Of a DNA stretch of 64,000 bases, positions 1-14,800 are shown in pieces. The stretch is taken from assembly GCF_000237925.1 (NCBI RefSeq), contig NC_031498.1, positions 8,246,717-8,310,716 of the forward strand, given 5' to 3'. The translations under genes and the position numbers were made by a program. The number at the start of each line of letters is the position of its first letter. Within the stretch, counting starts at the first letter, position 1. Source of the DNA: Schistosoma mansoni. Taxonomy: Eukaryota; Platyhelminthes; Trematoda; Strigeidida; Schistosomatidae. The notes under the pieces are model-generated. The model saw nothing but the letters and a program-made list of their open reading frames with translations. It was not told the DNA's origin and did no database searches.

Positions 1-808
1 AACACTGGCTCATAGTTCATCATCAGAATTTAACTCTGTCACGTAGTTGTTTTGATTTACTGGAAATTTACTTCACTACATACTGAGTCAGTGTCCTAAA
101 ATTACGTTTTTGTATATCGAAAAATATAAAGATACTGATATTGCAACAGTTGAATGTTTCCCTCAAAATGTTACTCAATTTTTCGGTTATCCTTTATTAA
201 AAAGATTTGACCCTTTAGATACTTAATCATCAGTCAATATATTCAACTTTACTGCATTTCTTATAAGATGATACATCTGAAAAAGATAAATAACTTCATA
301 TGTTTTATATCTGACTACAATGTATAACGCTATTATGAGTTTAGAAACCAACGCAACGATGTTGAAATCATACATATAGTAACACCTTACATGTTGTAAT
401 TAAGTGACTTGCCTGGATAACTGTTAAATATCGACCAAAGGGGACTAAAACATTGTCCTTACTTAAAGAGATCTCAGCTAAAAAGTAGATGAAGCACCCT
501 CTTCACATTATAGGATTGTTGTATTTTGAACTGAATACGTGACATCAAAGTGAAAAGAAAAGTGAGATCACACTTCAGACAAGTTAAGATTCTGCCAAGT
601 TTCTAATTATGAACAATTCAACTAGATTTATAAAACGCAATTAACAACAGCTTTTACGGAATAAGTTCAATATATATTATTTGATCAATAATCAACATGT
701 AAACACACTAATTTGTAAGGGTTTTCTGAGTTATCCTGTTGTTGATAACGCTAGTTGAATTCTGATCAGTCATAGTTGACATTTGGAGTGTACGTCGACT
801 CTGAAATG

Positions 809-870
809 CAGGTCTATCCCATTGACGATCCCTGAGTCCGATCAAATCCGCGTCCTGGATTCTACTATTA
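809..870 (+). repeat. Worn Sm-alpha hammerhead fragment
   Basis: GCAGGTCTATCC, then TTGACGA, a short stem, and CGCGTCCTGGATTC occur in the order of the schistosome Sm-alpha hammerhead (GTAGGTACATCC, CTGACGA, GAAAC, GCGTCCTGGATTCC). The GAAA box is lost, so it should not cleave. Confidence 0.55.
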
Positions 871-2142
871 ATTACAATCCATTTTAAATAAACATACTAC
901 TTTTATTCATCATATATGTGCTGAATGCAAATCACCAATATTATTATAACATACTAATTTCCGAATTCGGTTTTCTCACAAAATATTCAAGGGATAAATA
1001 GCAAACAGTACTGAAATAGGTCAAACAAAATCCTTTTGTATAACTCAAGCGGAAATCCCCTATGAACAAGTAGCGGTATTTTAAGACTGAAAGGAAATGG
1101 GATTCATTGTGTTTACATAATTATAAGTATAGTAAACTAGGTCGAAACACCAAATAAACAAAAAGAACTGACAGGAAGACAACAAAACCTCCAAACACAA
1201 CGAAGCAGAAACAAGTACATCAGAACTAATTAATATGGTGGGTATGTAATAATTTTCTAAAAATATCGTTTCATTTTAAAGTTGGATCTGATAATATTAT
1301 TCAATCCTACAATTAAAGCTTCGTAGTTAAATCATTTGAACTAGAATAATTAGCATTGTTAAAACTATCAGGATTAATAAAGCCTGTTCTCCATCACTTT
1401 TATCACAACAAAGCTAACAAAGTAGACCTCGAATAAAATAAAATAATTAGCAATAAGAAAGTTGGAGAATGAAACTTGTTCTGCACGAAAACGTAACATG
1501 CTTCCAATCAGTGGTATAAAATTTCAGCAACTGTTTTCTCCGAGAGATTAAAGAAACACCAAGGACAGTATGCCATAACACTGCTTATCGTTGACTAAGA
1601 CTCCTGAAGTTGGGAACCAATTCTAACTAGAAAACATATATCTGATGACATATTAATTCACGAGATATCCCTTAAGAATGATGTTTTTATCCAACAAACA
1701 CTGGTTAAAACTAACGTATTCAATACCGTTTGCACTTCATCAAAAAATAAATTTGAATGTAATCTACAGTGTCCAGATTAGTCACATTTTGGCTTATATT
1801 CTTGATCGATTTGATGATACTGTGCTTGAATATATCTGTACAAAATACACTTAGTAATAAAATATCTATTCGACTGCAATATTTTTATGTGGCTATTGTA
1901 AACGAACTAACAAAAAAAGGTTAATTAGTGAACTGTTGAATGATTTTCTATTAGTTTGTGCCTAGAATATTATGGTGGAATTAGGCGTTTAAAGAGTGTA
2001 ACAATGAAAGTTAGGTAAGTTCAAACCACTTCCATTAAATTCAGACAAGTTTATTAACGGAAAGATTAATCTGTTTGTAGGTATCACTATCAAGGTTTGA
2101 CTTGATAATTTTAAATAAATTGACCATCGGGTAGATTGTTAT

Positions 2143-2283
2143 TAATAAAAATAATATATTTGTGATATCCCAATGAGTAGAAAAATTGAATTTTCTGATG
2201 TTTCATGACCGGATGCAAGTCACTTCAAAGAAAATTCAATTTTTCTACACATTGGGATACTAAAACTGTATTATTTTTATTGG
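2143..2283. repeat. MITE-like long inverted repeat
   Basis: Arms 2143-2196 and 2229-2283 are about 54 bp each, separated by a 32-bp loop. Both arms contain ATCCCAATG then AGAAAAATTGAATTTTCT (right arm as reverse complement), with about 6 mismatches over the arm, mostly in the middle. Outer ends are AT-rich (AATAAAAATAATA). No coding potential. It resembles a palindromic non-autonomous DNA element; family unknown. Confidence 0.6.
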
Positions 2284-2859
2284 TATGAAGTAATCGTCTT
2301 CACTTTTAAAAATTCCAATTGAGATTTTTTAAAACTAAGTGTGCCCACTAATTCCAAGGAATTTTTGATCCATTCTTCTTGATTTGTTGTGAAGATGCAA
2401 CATTTTGGCTACGATTTGTTATCTATATATTCTTCTGATAAATACTACTTTCGAAGTTAGAAAATAGGCCCAGACAGATTTTTCCCAAGTTTCTTTGTTT
2501 GTGGTGAATTTAGTCTAACTACCATAATGAATGACTATACGGTACAGAACAACTGAATTGTGCACCAAAGCAATTTTACGGTGATTGTCGCAAATACTGT
2601 GGTCATTAATAAGATAAAAGCGGCTCTACTTTATACATTTTCTTTTCTAAAGCCTATATCTCCCTTTAAGTAAAACTGTAGCGAATAGTTATATTTGCAA
2701 TAAAACATTTACTATTCATCTGTTGGTAACTTTACACAAATCAATCCACCACGAATGGCTTGAAAAACATAATAATAGAACTATTAGTGTACTAAGAAAG
2801 TTTTATTAAATCTTGATCTTTTAAGATAAGTCTCTTAACTTTCATTTCTTTTTTTAAAG

Positions 2860-5800
2860 GTGTAAATATTTCAGAGGCAAGAAGCTGATGGGAGATTGGG
2901 AAATAAAAGTAGAACAAGTATGTCGAACTTTAGATTAATTCACCTTTTATACTACGTTGATTATGTCCACGTGTACCATCTACATGATCACTTTGATAAA
3001 GTTTCCTAATTCTGATAATAATCTGTGTTAATGTTAACTAATGGCTCATTTTAATGTCCTGATTGCTATGCATTTATTCTGAACTAAAGGCTACCATTAT
3101 TTTACAAAATACTGAAATATTCATCGATTTATAAATCCAGAAGTGAAGAAATAAACAAAGATTCACATCCAAATTTATTCTTTAAAAAGGAAAATAATTT
3201 TTCATTTATTCAATAAACAATCGAGTTAACATCATTATGACAAGCAGTTAACCGAAGATGAAAAAAAAACAAAAGATCTCTAGAAATTTAATGAAACTAA
3301 ATCTATGACAGTTGGAATAGTGTTAGAGATGAATAAATTAATTTCTAATTCAATTATCAGGAATCTTAACAAAAATGGGATTAACCAGCAATCTCTTAGT
3401 TACTATCCGTCGTTCCTCTATGTTTCATACTAAATTCCGTCTTTGTTTTCTTGTTATTTACTTAAATAAATCGATGCATATATATATAATTATTAGGAAC
3501 TGAGGAACAGAAGAAGATACCTTCAATTTTTCATCAAGCTACATATAGCTCATATTCAGTTCAACTATAAATCAATCACTTTAGTTTCATGAAAACTATT
3601 CCTAAATATTTCTTTCTGTCAACTTTTCACTAAGCTTTTAAAATCTTACTCTATGTCACAAGAAATTTATTTAGTATCTTTCTGTGATGCTTTAATTATC
3701 AACCATCTATTTTCTTCATTTCTATCTAATACTAATTAATTAAGATTAGCATGCTAACTAAAAATGATTAAATTAAAGAAAGCACATTTATAAATAGGAT
3801 ATTTACTAAATCTCATGTTGATAATAATTAAATTACTTTATAATTGAAATAATAAATCAATTGAAGCTAGACCACCATGGAAAACCTATTGTGAGACTCC
3901 TCAGCAGTGCACATCCACGATCCCGCCTCGTGAGATTCGAACCCAGGACCTATCATTCTCGCACACGAGCGCTTAACCACTAGACCACTGAGCTGGCTGT
4001 CATCCAACGATGTTAATATCTAACTCCAACCAATCCACGAAGTTGAGCAACCGTCCACCATTTGTCTTCAATAAGTTGATGTCTCACAACAGACCTGGTT
4101 GTACTCCACTGGTCACTGCTTCTCACTAGAAATCCAGGATATATCTCTTGGAGCCAGTCACTAGTGAGCATATGATTATTATCAGAAGGGGGTTTGTGGA
4201 GATTTTAGCAATTTTATAGTTGAAATCATGAATCAGCTGAGGAGTCCCACAATAGGACGAAACGGTCGTCTCGTGCTTCCAGGTTTTCCATGGTGATCTA
4301 GCTTGAAATGATTCATGTTTTCAACTATATTATTACTAAAATCTCCACAAACCCCCTTCTGATAGTTAAATTATTACCTAACGATTATTGTCTATTTGTT
4401 ATCAACTTATGAGTATGTCATAATATTCACTTATCTAAACTTTTAGATAAATTCGTTATAAATATTGTATGTATTCAGTTGAATTCCATAATCGTGTATA
4501 CAGAATAGAAATGTTCTGTGGGCAAAATTTAGTTAATAATGAGTATATAGTACGTAATATTCTGACACTAAACCCAGACGTCGCTATAAAGTATGTTTAT
4601 AAAATAACTGAATTTATAAATTCATTTTATCTCCTCTAATAATTCAATATATCTATCAAAAATTTAGGTTCGGATATAAGTTGTTTTCAGATTTGATAAC
4701 TGATTCACTGAAAAAAAGTATATTATCAACTGTGAACTTTATGTAGTAATGGTGTGGTAATTTTACAACATAAAGATAATGCTATCATATGCATACCGTC
4801 TCTCAAATGTCAAGAGAAAAGTAAACAATCAAGGCAGATAAACAGAATCTTCAAGAATAGGCCCTAACAGAAGTCTTGGAGAGTATCTAACATCTTTTCA
4901 AATAACCTGATGTAAACGTTAGACTTCCAACCAAAAGTCAGCAAATGTGATGTTAGTTTTCAAATATGTAGGGAACTCTATTATTCATAAGAAGCTAATT
5001 TTTCAATTCCCATATACTTGACACTACCGCTTTATTACAACTGACTTTTCCTTAAATATATAGTACACCGTCATTGTTTCTGAGGCTCGAAATTGGCATA
5101 TTCTTTCATAATATAAAATTGATAAGTAATTCGTACTAGTCTAAGTTAAATCCATGAAAAATTAAGCTCTTTTGTTGTTCTGATATTTTAGGCTCAATTC
5201 TCAGAAATTTCATTGACAGCCTATAGTGAACAAGGTTGCGTCGTTAGCATCTATCCTGATCAAATACGTTCAAAACCTCTAAAGTAAGTCTATAAAATAG
5301 CGTTTTCATAGTTAGCAAATGAATTAAAGACATTTACTAACGGTTGTTTGTCTCGCCCATGCAATAAATAATTTAATTATGGTTAGTATGGTGATTTCAT
5401 CTTCCTTCAAAATTTTAATTTCGTTAGTTGATAACAATTTTAAATTTGTGCCATGACATTTCTATTTGCCGAATTTCTAGACATTCTAGAAGAATATGGC
5501 TCAGTTTCCACTTCGTTCATTGATAAGAATCATTTTTATAGCAGCAGTATCCACCTTCTGACTTGTATTGAATAAATAATGAAGTTGTTTTGAGGACAAC
5601 GATACCATTCAGTTCTTGTGGATGATTTTGGCTATACACTGAGCAGCTTTATCCAAATCCTTTTAAATCATGTATATCTAATTCGACCTACCTCCTAGGC
5701 CAACCTGGAAGCTTATTAAAACACCACACAGAAAGCATTATGGTAATCAGATATTATAACACGTTTATATTTATCAATACTCAATATCTCACATTACTCT

Positions 5801-8800
5801 TTGCGATATTTATGTTAGATTTCATTATGAAAAGGGAAATAAATAAAATATGTAAAATTACCTAAGCAACATTTACAGACGGAAGCCATTATATACAACT
5901 CAAAATCTATCCCACAGGTTCAGTTAAATTTACTAATTAAATATGTGTAAAGGTTAACACTTAATTCTCGTTTCAGCTTAATCGTTTCATTATCGACGTG
6001 TACTCTTTCCACATTCAACTGTAAAGTGTAACAACTTGAAGTGAAATAAAACTTTGCCAGGTCTATTAATAATAATCCCCTTGAAATAAAACTTCTCGAG
6101 TAAAAGTCAACATTTTATTTCGTTTTAAATTAGATCATTTAAACCTGACTTCGTCCTAGTACGACAACATCCAAGTGATTTGAAGGAGAATTGGCAACCT
6201 ATACTCACTGGACTAATGTATGGAGGTACACCCTGTATGAATACTTTGCACGCGATATACAATATGAAAAATCGTCCATGGCTTGTGAGTTTGTTAGAAT
6301 TTTCAGTTATTTTTTAAAACTACTGTTATCAACATACTTACTTTTCGTAACAAAAATAAAAAAAACTACCCGAAGAAATTCTCCCAAATGTGGTCCTATT
6401 AACGCTTTGATGGTAATATCTGTATATTGAATGAATTCGACTTCATAAGACAGAAATCATATGAACTAAAACTAATTCATGATATCCTAAAACTATGAAC
6501 ACTAAATGCGTAATCTTAAGGCCACAACATTATTATTTCATATAACAATTACAGTCATGACGACATACATATCATGCTTTACAGTTTACTTATCTACGGA
6601 CTATTTCAATTGAATTATGATCTTTCTCATTTCTCAACAGATACATATGGCAAAATTTTCTATTGATTTCAGTTCCAGATATATTAGGTGATGAAATCTA
6701 TAGTGCGTACGAAATTCATCTTCTTTCTATGTTATATTGTCTAGATTGAGAGTTTAATTAAAATCTGTTTAGAGTTCTTCAATAAACTGGTTTAAACACC
6801 TTTCAGGTTTATTTATTTTCGTCTTTTTTAACTGATTTACTATGAAATCCATATACATGTTCAAAATGTATCGCATAGTCTAGGAAAGCCAACTACGAAT
6901 CCTCGGAATTTAAATTTTTCGTGTATTTTCTATAAACTATAAAAACTTATAGGACATCTACTATTTCTGTCGTACATATGCAGACTAACAGATGATATTA
7001 TATATCACTAAATGGTTTTACAAAAAAGAGGTTTTATATGTATATGCAACAACAAGTTCTGATAATCTTCATTTTCTTATTACACTATCGAAATTTCATA
7101 TTAAAGTTTTAATCAGATTGTTTATTTGACAAGTAGCTGATTAATTACAATCAAACAGCTTATAGAAATATACTTTTGAACAAAGTTTGAAGAGAACATT
7201 CATCCTAGGGGTCACTTTATATAAGTTGACCAGTAAACTATGGTAATAAGTCAAGATGTATATTTTGCCAAGTGATCCCTGAACAAATAGGTTTTTGAGT
7301 TTCGTATTGTTCACAGATACATTGTTACAAAAATTTGTAATTTTGTAGGATTACAACGAGTGAAGCGTGTATAATCAGTGGCAAAATGATAATGATCAGC
7401 TCATGTATGTAAAGATTGAAAATCTAAAATTCTTAGCAGTCTATATTAACTGTTAATGTTAACTCAGAAGTTAATCTTTTCAAACAGTGACAATGAGTTC
7501 TTCAAGATTTTTAGTGGTAAGGTTCATGAATATGTATTTAAATTAAGATAGTGACTATAGATCATTAGTTGTGTGGACAGCAGTTTATAACTCATAGTTT
7601 TTTTGCACACTAAGTTTGTTTAACCGCTTCTACAAATGACAAAGATATGCTTCCAACTCAACTTATGAATAGTTTTCATGTCAAGATTGTTTTTATATTG
7701 CCATGATTTTCATTTTATAAGTAAGCCTTCATATTCTTATTTATAAATTAGAATTAACGTTATCGCTACTCAATATACTACTTTAAATTAACTGGATACA
7801 CTTCTTTGTTATGCTAGTTCACTTTTGTTCTAAAGATTTTTTTTACTGATGTTCTTGACGTTAACCCAGTTCTTTAATTTAAATATATATTTACTTTCCT
7901 TTCAGTTCGCTCATTTATTAATGATCCGAAATCGATTGGGCAAAGAAAATTTTCCACTTATTTCACAAACCTATCATACAAGTTATAAAGAAATGGTATG
8001 TATCATAAACTGTATACTCTTTTATAATGAAACAGTAATTTTAGCAATTAGTTTTGTCCCTATTAACATATGAAAGCATTAATTGTAAAGCCTATCACGA
8101 AATTTGATCGTGATCAGGTATACATACATAATTTATTTGATTAGCTTCATTGGATATGAAATCAGATAGAATATCTTTTATTCTGACAATTACAACTTAA
8201 CATTATCAAAGTTATTCAACGCTACTATTTACCATTACAAACTCATATCAACTGTATAGTAACAGAGGACTGGACAATACCGACTCCATCTTTGTGCTAG
8301 TTTAGAACTTCTGAACGCTGCACACCTACAAGTTCATATAATTGACAAGTTTCAGGATCATCATAGTACTCTGCGATATAGAACTGAAACACATTATTGG
8401 AAATTTACCCACTTCAATCGACTAGTAATAAACCATAGCTATAAGTCGATACTATGTGAGACAACCATTTATCAAACTCGACCTAAATGACTTCGCAGAT
8501 TACAATCTAGTCTCACAGTCTAACTAAATCACCTAAATTAGGTAATTTCTTGTTCGACTGAATATTACTTGATCTACTAATTAACGATGGGAGTTTTTTA
8601 CTTAAATCATGCTTGGTGGTTGTCTGTTTCCTTAATAATAACTGATAACGATTAGAGTACTAATGGTTTTTACGAAGATATATCGTCTTACCTATCTTTC
8701 TCATGTATTGCCTATTTCGCGTTTTCTAGTTGATAGATGCTTACAGAAATATAAGTTTCATTGATACTGAACTACATCTAATGAACAAACGACTAACAAT

Positions 8801-11800
8801 TTCTAAATTATCTCAGTTTTCTTCAACTTCTTCATTGTAAAAACATATTCTTCAATGTAGCTATAATGCAATTTGTTGGTTAAGTTTCTTACGTGATTAT
8901 CTAAAAATAAATTAGAACAGTTAAACTAGTTTAAAATACATTGTTTTAAGGCTTACCATCTAACATTGACTTTTTTTCTGTAATTTCAAGTGATTAACAT
9001 TTTAAGTAGTTTAAGAGCATTATAATTACAGAAAGACATCTTTCAAATCTATTACTATCATGAACTATTGTTTTTATTTAACTTATCCATGAACATCTCA
9101 CAAATCTTCTTATCATCGTGATGAAAAGTTTCTCAAAGACCATCAGCGGTTAAAAAAAATATAAACAAAATTAATTACATTGTTCATCCTAACCCATCAT
9201 AAAAACTGAAAACTATCTGTGGAAATAATTAACTTCACTTCACTAGTATTGTTTACTTGAATCTTTCCATTGATGTTTAGCATCCCAATTGATCAGTATT
9301 TTATTGGCTTATGTGCATACTGTGCGTATTGCCTCGATACTGTCTTAAGTCACAAGCATTATAAGCAAAGGTAGATGATGGCTAATAGTGGAATCCAAGA
9401 CTCGCGTTTCATCTCGTTTCGGATTCGTTAGCTAGATGTACCTACATCCCAGGGTCGATGTTCACTCTGGGAATCGAACCCAGTACTTTTCGCTTCGAAT
9501 GCAATCTCGATACGCACAGTATGCACATATGCTAATAGGAAACTGATCAATCGCGATGCTAAACATCAATGGGAAGATTCAAGTAAACAATATCAAGTGA
9601 ATTTAAATCTATCCCATTGCACAAGCAGGTGGCTATCAGGGGTCAGTATTTAAGCGGATAAAGCGATAGCGTTTGGAGTGAAAAATACCGGTTTCGATTC
9701 CCGGGGTGAACATCAATCCTGGGATGTAGGTAAATCTAGCTAACGAATTCCAATTAAGATCAAACGCGCGTCCTGGATTCCACTGCTATCCACTATCCCT
9801 CTTTGCTTATAATCATCTTCACTCCATCACTTAGAAGTTTCCGCCCTTCATCATTTTCATAGACATCGAAGGAAAGAATTTTCTATGCCTTTCTTCATCT
9901 TTATATTGTTGATGATCCCTTATCAGAAGTATCGAACACGACACCTGAATAATTAGTTAAATAACTCAATTTTATTCTTCGTCATAAACTTTTTATTCTC
10001 TTCATTCACATTCATTTTAGGCTGTAGCACCAGCGTTTCCAGTTATTGTAAAAGTCGGAGTAGGTCATCGTGGCGAGGGCAAGGTATGCAAATCTAATGT
10101 TTTATTTAATTCAGGCCACTTGACTTTGTCATCGAAATTTTTATTTCATTGTTATTAGTACATTCATTTATCTTCTTTAGTAAGATAACTTCACTTCAAT
10201 AAAATATCTTAATTCAATGTAAAACTTACGACATGCCGATGTTATATTTATTCCGTTATCTTAGTTATATACAGTAGTAAATTTTCTCCAAAAGATCGTT
10301 GGTACCAAGTCACGAATTAAAACGATTGCATAGCCGGATATTTTCCCGATAAGTGAATTTATTTCTTGAAGAAAAAAAGCAGCACAAATATAATTAAGAC
10401 TGTCAACAGATAACAATTGACAAAAATTAACATACTCAACATACAATACTAGTTATTTTATTACATACATTAAGATATAACAGTTCAATCATGGAGCTTT
10501 TTCACTGTATTATCAAAGTTGAGATAGTCAGTTAGTTAAGACAAAAAAAGGTGTTCAGTTATATAAACCTGGACAGAATGTCATCAGTAAAATGAACTTA
10601 TCTAATTATTAGTTATAATCCAGTTAGTTAAATCCTAGTTTAAAAGTAAATCGTGTGCTAGAAAGCATGATCCATGAAATCGTCCTTTAAAAATACACAT
10701 ATAATTGCTTTAACAATAATGATAATAACTATAGTGTCTAAATTTATTATTTACATGTATGATATTTTATACCATTCACCATAACCTCAAAGGTACTTGA
10801 TATTTTTCTTCTGAAAAATGTTTGCATTCTAAAGGTGAAAGCTGACACACCATTTATTTATCAAGATTTGGTTAGTCTTATGATTTCTGGTCAAACATAT
10901 GCCACAACAGAACCATTCATTGATGCCAATTGTGATCTTCATGTACAAAAAATCGGTACTAATTATAAAGCATTCATGTAAGTTTCATTCTCATTAATAT
11001 ATCTTATGAACCAAATGTATTTAATTCTTGTATCACTACACTGCACAGATAGTTCTTCATACTTATTTGTCAGAGGAAAATGTCACTGACCAAACAAAAT
11101 GGCACATTTTTGAGGTTATAGACAAACTTACTAATGAATGTACTCGTTCAATAAACAGAGAGTATAAAGATTTGGTACTATTTTTATTGTAGTTACAGGG
11201 CTTCCGATTTTATAACTAGAAGTAATAATTATAGCTAATAATAAATATCGTAACAGTAATTGAGGAAAACATACAGTTGAACTTCATATAAAGCCTACTC
11301 AATATTCATTTATTTTTGGGAAGGGTTGGGTTAAGTAGAATTTTGGATAGGTTATTTCTAGCATATCAACCAGGATTATCTTAGGTTCCTAGACAAAAAT
11401 ATGACTCAATTAGTGTAATATGAGAAAAAAGCGATACCATACACTTCGTACTGAAAATAACAACCAAGATATTATCATGGGATTTATCAATTCATAATTA
11501 TCAGTTATAACATTTGTTAAATATGATTATCTCAGAGTGATACATAGACCTAGGAAAACTGAATTATTCTTGAGAAACAGTCATATAAAGAAGGGCTTAA
11601 GCCACGATATAACGTCTTACTCATTAAACAAAATACGATTTTCGTTAAAAACCTTGCAACTTATTTTACCTCATATTTTAAAAGCTATGAAGTCAAAAAG
11701 CTGATTCACGTTCTCCTTATACTGTCGCGTGATTAGTGAGGGTAGTAATTTTAGTAGGCTTTAAGCTTCAAGCTTGAATAAACAACTCTATCTGAAAATA

Positions 11801-14800
11801 TCCTAGTTAATAACTTTCCAGCACTGCACATTATCACATTTACATAGGAATGGACTTATGACCTCCAGATCGTACAGCAAGCACAATGCTGCTTAATCGC
11901 CTGGTTCAAAAATATAACTGTGATGTGACTTAGTAAAAGACTCCTAAAAATGAATTAAAAAAGAAATTTCTCCACCTGAAAAAATAACTTCATTTTATTC
12001 ACAAAAAGATGGTTCACAGATTCTTGCATTTATTTGTTAAACTATATGAAATTTTTTTATAAAGGCGTAAGGCTATTTCCGGTAATTGGAAATCGAATAC
12101 TGGATCAGCATTATTGGAAAAAGTCCCAATGAATGACAAGTAAGTTCCCCCTAATATCCTCATTGTTAACATTTGTAATTTTAATTACCGTGATTTTATG
12201 CACCAACCTTTCTACAACTATATATATAATGATATTCGTCTATCTCTTTAATCAGGTTGTATAAGGAATTTTTAGGGTATAGGAAATCAAACAGTTCTAT
12301 ACTGAGTATTTTAAGTCATTCAACATCCAAAATGAATTAGGGTTTGATTCAGTATGTATGATCCAATCGGCTAAAGTTACTTGTCTGAAATCCATAGATC
12401 AATAGGGGCTTAACTAAATGTCAGCTGGTAACCAAATGAGGGAATTAGACTAAATGAAAGACGATTAAACAGTATTGCTTATTTATCGATTAAAATTATG
12501 TTCTTTTTTAAAATCGATCGTAGCGTAATTGTAATAAGTGATTCAGATTCATCTCATTGTTATTAATGGAATGCTTGGTCTTTCATATGAAACAATTATA
12601 TTTTTTTAGAGTATGCTTAGTTTATATGGATAGGATTTTACGTAATGTTCAGCAAATCAATTTTTTAATTTAATAATATAAATAGGTGATAGGTACCAGA
12701 GGAGAAATTTTATACACCTATTACACAAAAACACTGTATTATTATTTATATGTCTTGGTGTAAATATTGGTAGTGATCAAATTCTTATCATTAGCTTTGA
12801 CGAATTAGAGCTTAACAAATCGGCGGTATGTAATTATACCCTTGCTTCCCATATTTTATACATTGACTTTTAAAAAAACGATAAAATTCGACAGCTAACT
12901 TTCTACTCGTCTGATCAGTTACCAATAACCTTCGGAAACCAGCTCTTCGTTTCAGTGAGACTGACACGCTTTACATTTTCAAAACTATCCACTTTAATTT
13001 ATTTTTAGATTTAAACTATGGATTGATGAAGTGTCTCGTTTATTTGGAGGTTTGGATATCTGTTCTATTGATGCGTTACAATCAAGGAGCGGTGAATATT
13101 TTATTTATGAGGTGATCCTTTTTGTAAATATGGATATAAACTATACTGTCGCATAAGACTTTAGAATTTTAATATAGTTTCTTTTCCATCTACTGATTAA
13201 AATGCAGAAAGTTACAGCCAAAAGTAAACATCAAAAGATCTTTGTCTATTTTAGTGGTACATGATTTATCAGGTTGTTCATTTACTTTTTTTAAAATTTT
13301 CCTTTGATTTCATATTTCTCAGTAACTAGCCTCTAACTCCTATTTTATTGACTTAAAACTGAAAACCAACCACATCATTCGAGGATTTTGTGAATAATAA
13401 ATGTGCATTTATTTGCAAATTAGCCAATGCAGGTCTAAGTGGCGTCAATTTGATTACTTATAAATCGATCCAACTAATCAGTCTACTTTTTCTTAATTTA
13501 TTTACCTATTTCCCGGGATGATACTTTAGTAACATAAATAGTATACAGATCCATATCAAACTCATTAGTTGCTTGGTGGAACTTAAATAGTGTTATAAAT
13601 GAATAATCCAGTTCAAAGGTTTACCAGACCAATTCAGGTAGATTGCTTGCTACTTTTTAAAATCAAACTCACTAGTTAGTGAAATTTCGTGAGTGATAAC
13701 CTCTGATTTTGAGGTATTCATAGTCCTTATTTTACTGCTCATCAGCATATAAGATTGTGTATTTTTAGAATAACAAGACAAAATAGTAATGATAATGTAA
13801 TATTTTAATGCCATAAAGTTTATACAACTCATAAAACATAAAAGTTAGTTTATAATTGTATTGAACTTTGTCCTCCAAGAATCTACATTTTGTACTTCAT
13901 TAACTATAGATGTCAGAAACCAATACTTTCAATCGATCTATTACATAAAATAAAGTATAGAGAGATATTAACATCCGAATTCCATAAAAGCAGTTACTAT
14001 TGAGCTGTAGTTAGGTTGATGGAATAACACAATTAAAATTCATGAACCGGATTCAGCTCACTTAAGATTTTAAGTTTATTTTAGTTTCTACTCTATTAAC
14101 TAACAATAATAGAACTTACAGCTATGTGGACGTGATACTGTCTATATCAGAGAGACTGATTAGAAGTAATATTCAGTGAATAGTGTTTGACATGAGCCCT
14201 CTATCTATATACACAATTTTCGATCACTTGGGTTGGAAACTATATTGCAGACTTCGTAAACGTAAATTCAGTGGGACTAAGAAGTAGACAATATAGCATT
14301 GGTTACTGGTCATCGATCAGTTATTAAAATCTACATTTTATTTCCAATGTGCAAGTTAATTTTACTAATCTCAATCCATCTTATATAGTATTAAAAAAGT
14401 CAAACATACCTACAGACCAAACAACACAATATGTTAATCAATAGTATGGTTTTATCTAAGCGTGTAAATACTTTATGGCGTCATTTTTCTACATTTATTC
14501 TTTATCGGTCTAACTTTTAGGCTAACGGTTCAGACATGACCCTCTATGGAGATAGTCAAGAAAGTGATAGGACAGAAATTGCTGAACTAGTGATGCAACG
14601 TATGCAGTCTATAACATATTCTTCATCTATGTAAGTGCTAATCTATAAATATCAAAATAAAGTTGGTTAGGAAAATACAACTTTTATATTTTATTATTAA
14701 ATGAAGTCAACAATTATCTTTAAGTACTTTTACAAGAATGCTTACTTAAGAACTAGATTCTCGAACTTAAGCTTTTCTGTCTCAGCTGCGAGAGCAATGA

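Larger units (their letters stand above)
1..2859. other. Non-coding: synapsin upstream intron or 5' flank
   Basis: AT-rich sequence with no exon I could support. The synapsin exon preceding 2860 should end in a split Trp codon after a DExxTD-like motif, and no such site was recognised. It contains a worn Sm-alpha/hammerhead remnant (809-870) and a palindromic element (2143-2283). Confidence 0.6.

Noticed and set aside
1500-1520. Synapsin upstream exon ending at CAGTG|GTATAA
   Set aside because: Phase fits a split Trp codon but the peptide before it (KHASNQ) does not resemble the synapsin DExxTDW block.
3922-3997. tRNA gene on the minus strand (also at 33134-33208, 34901-34973, 47274-47352)
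   Set aside because: A and B boxes are present but acceptor stems do not close and each is joined to the same body, ribozyme and tail, so they are SINE heads.
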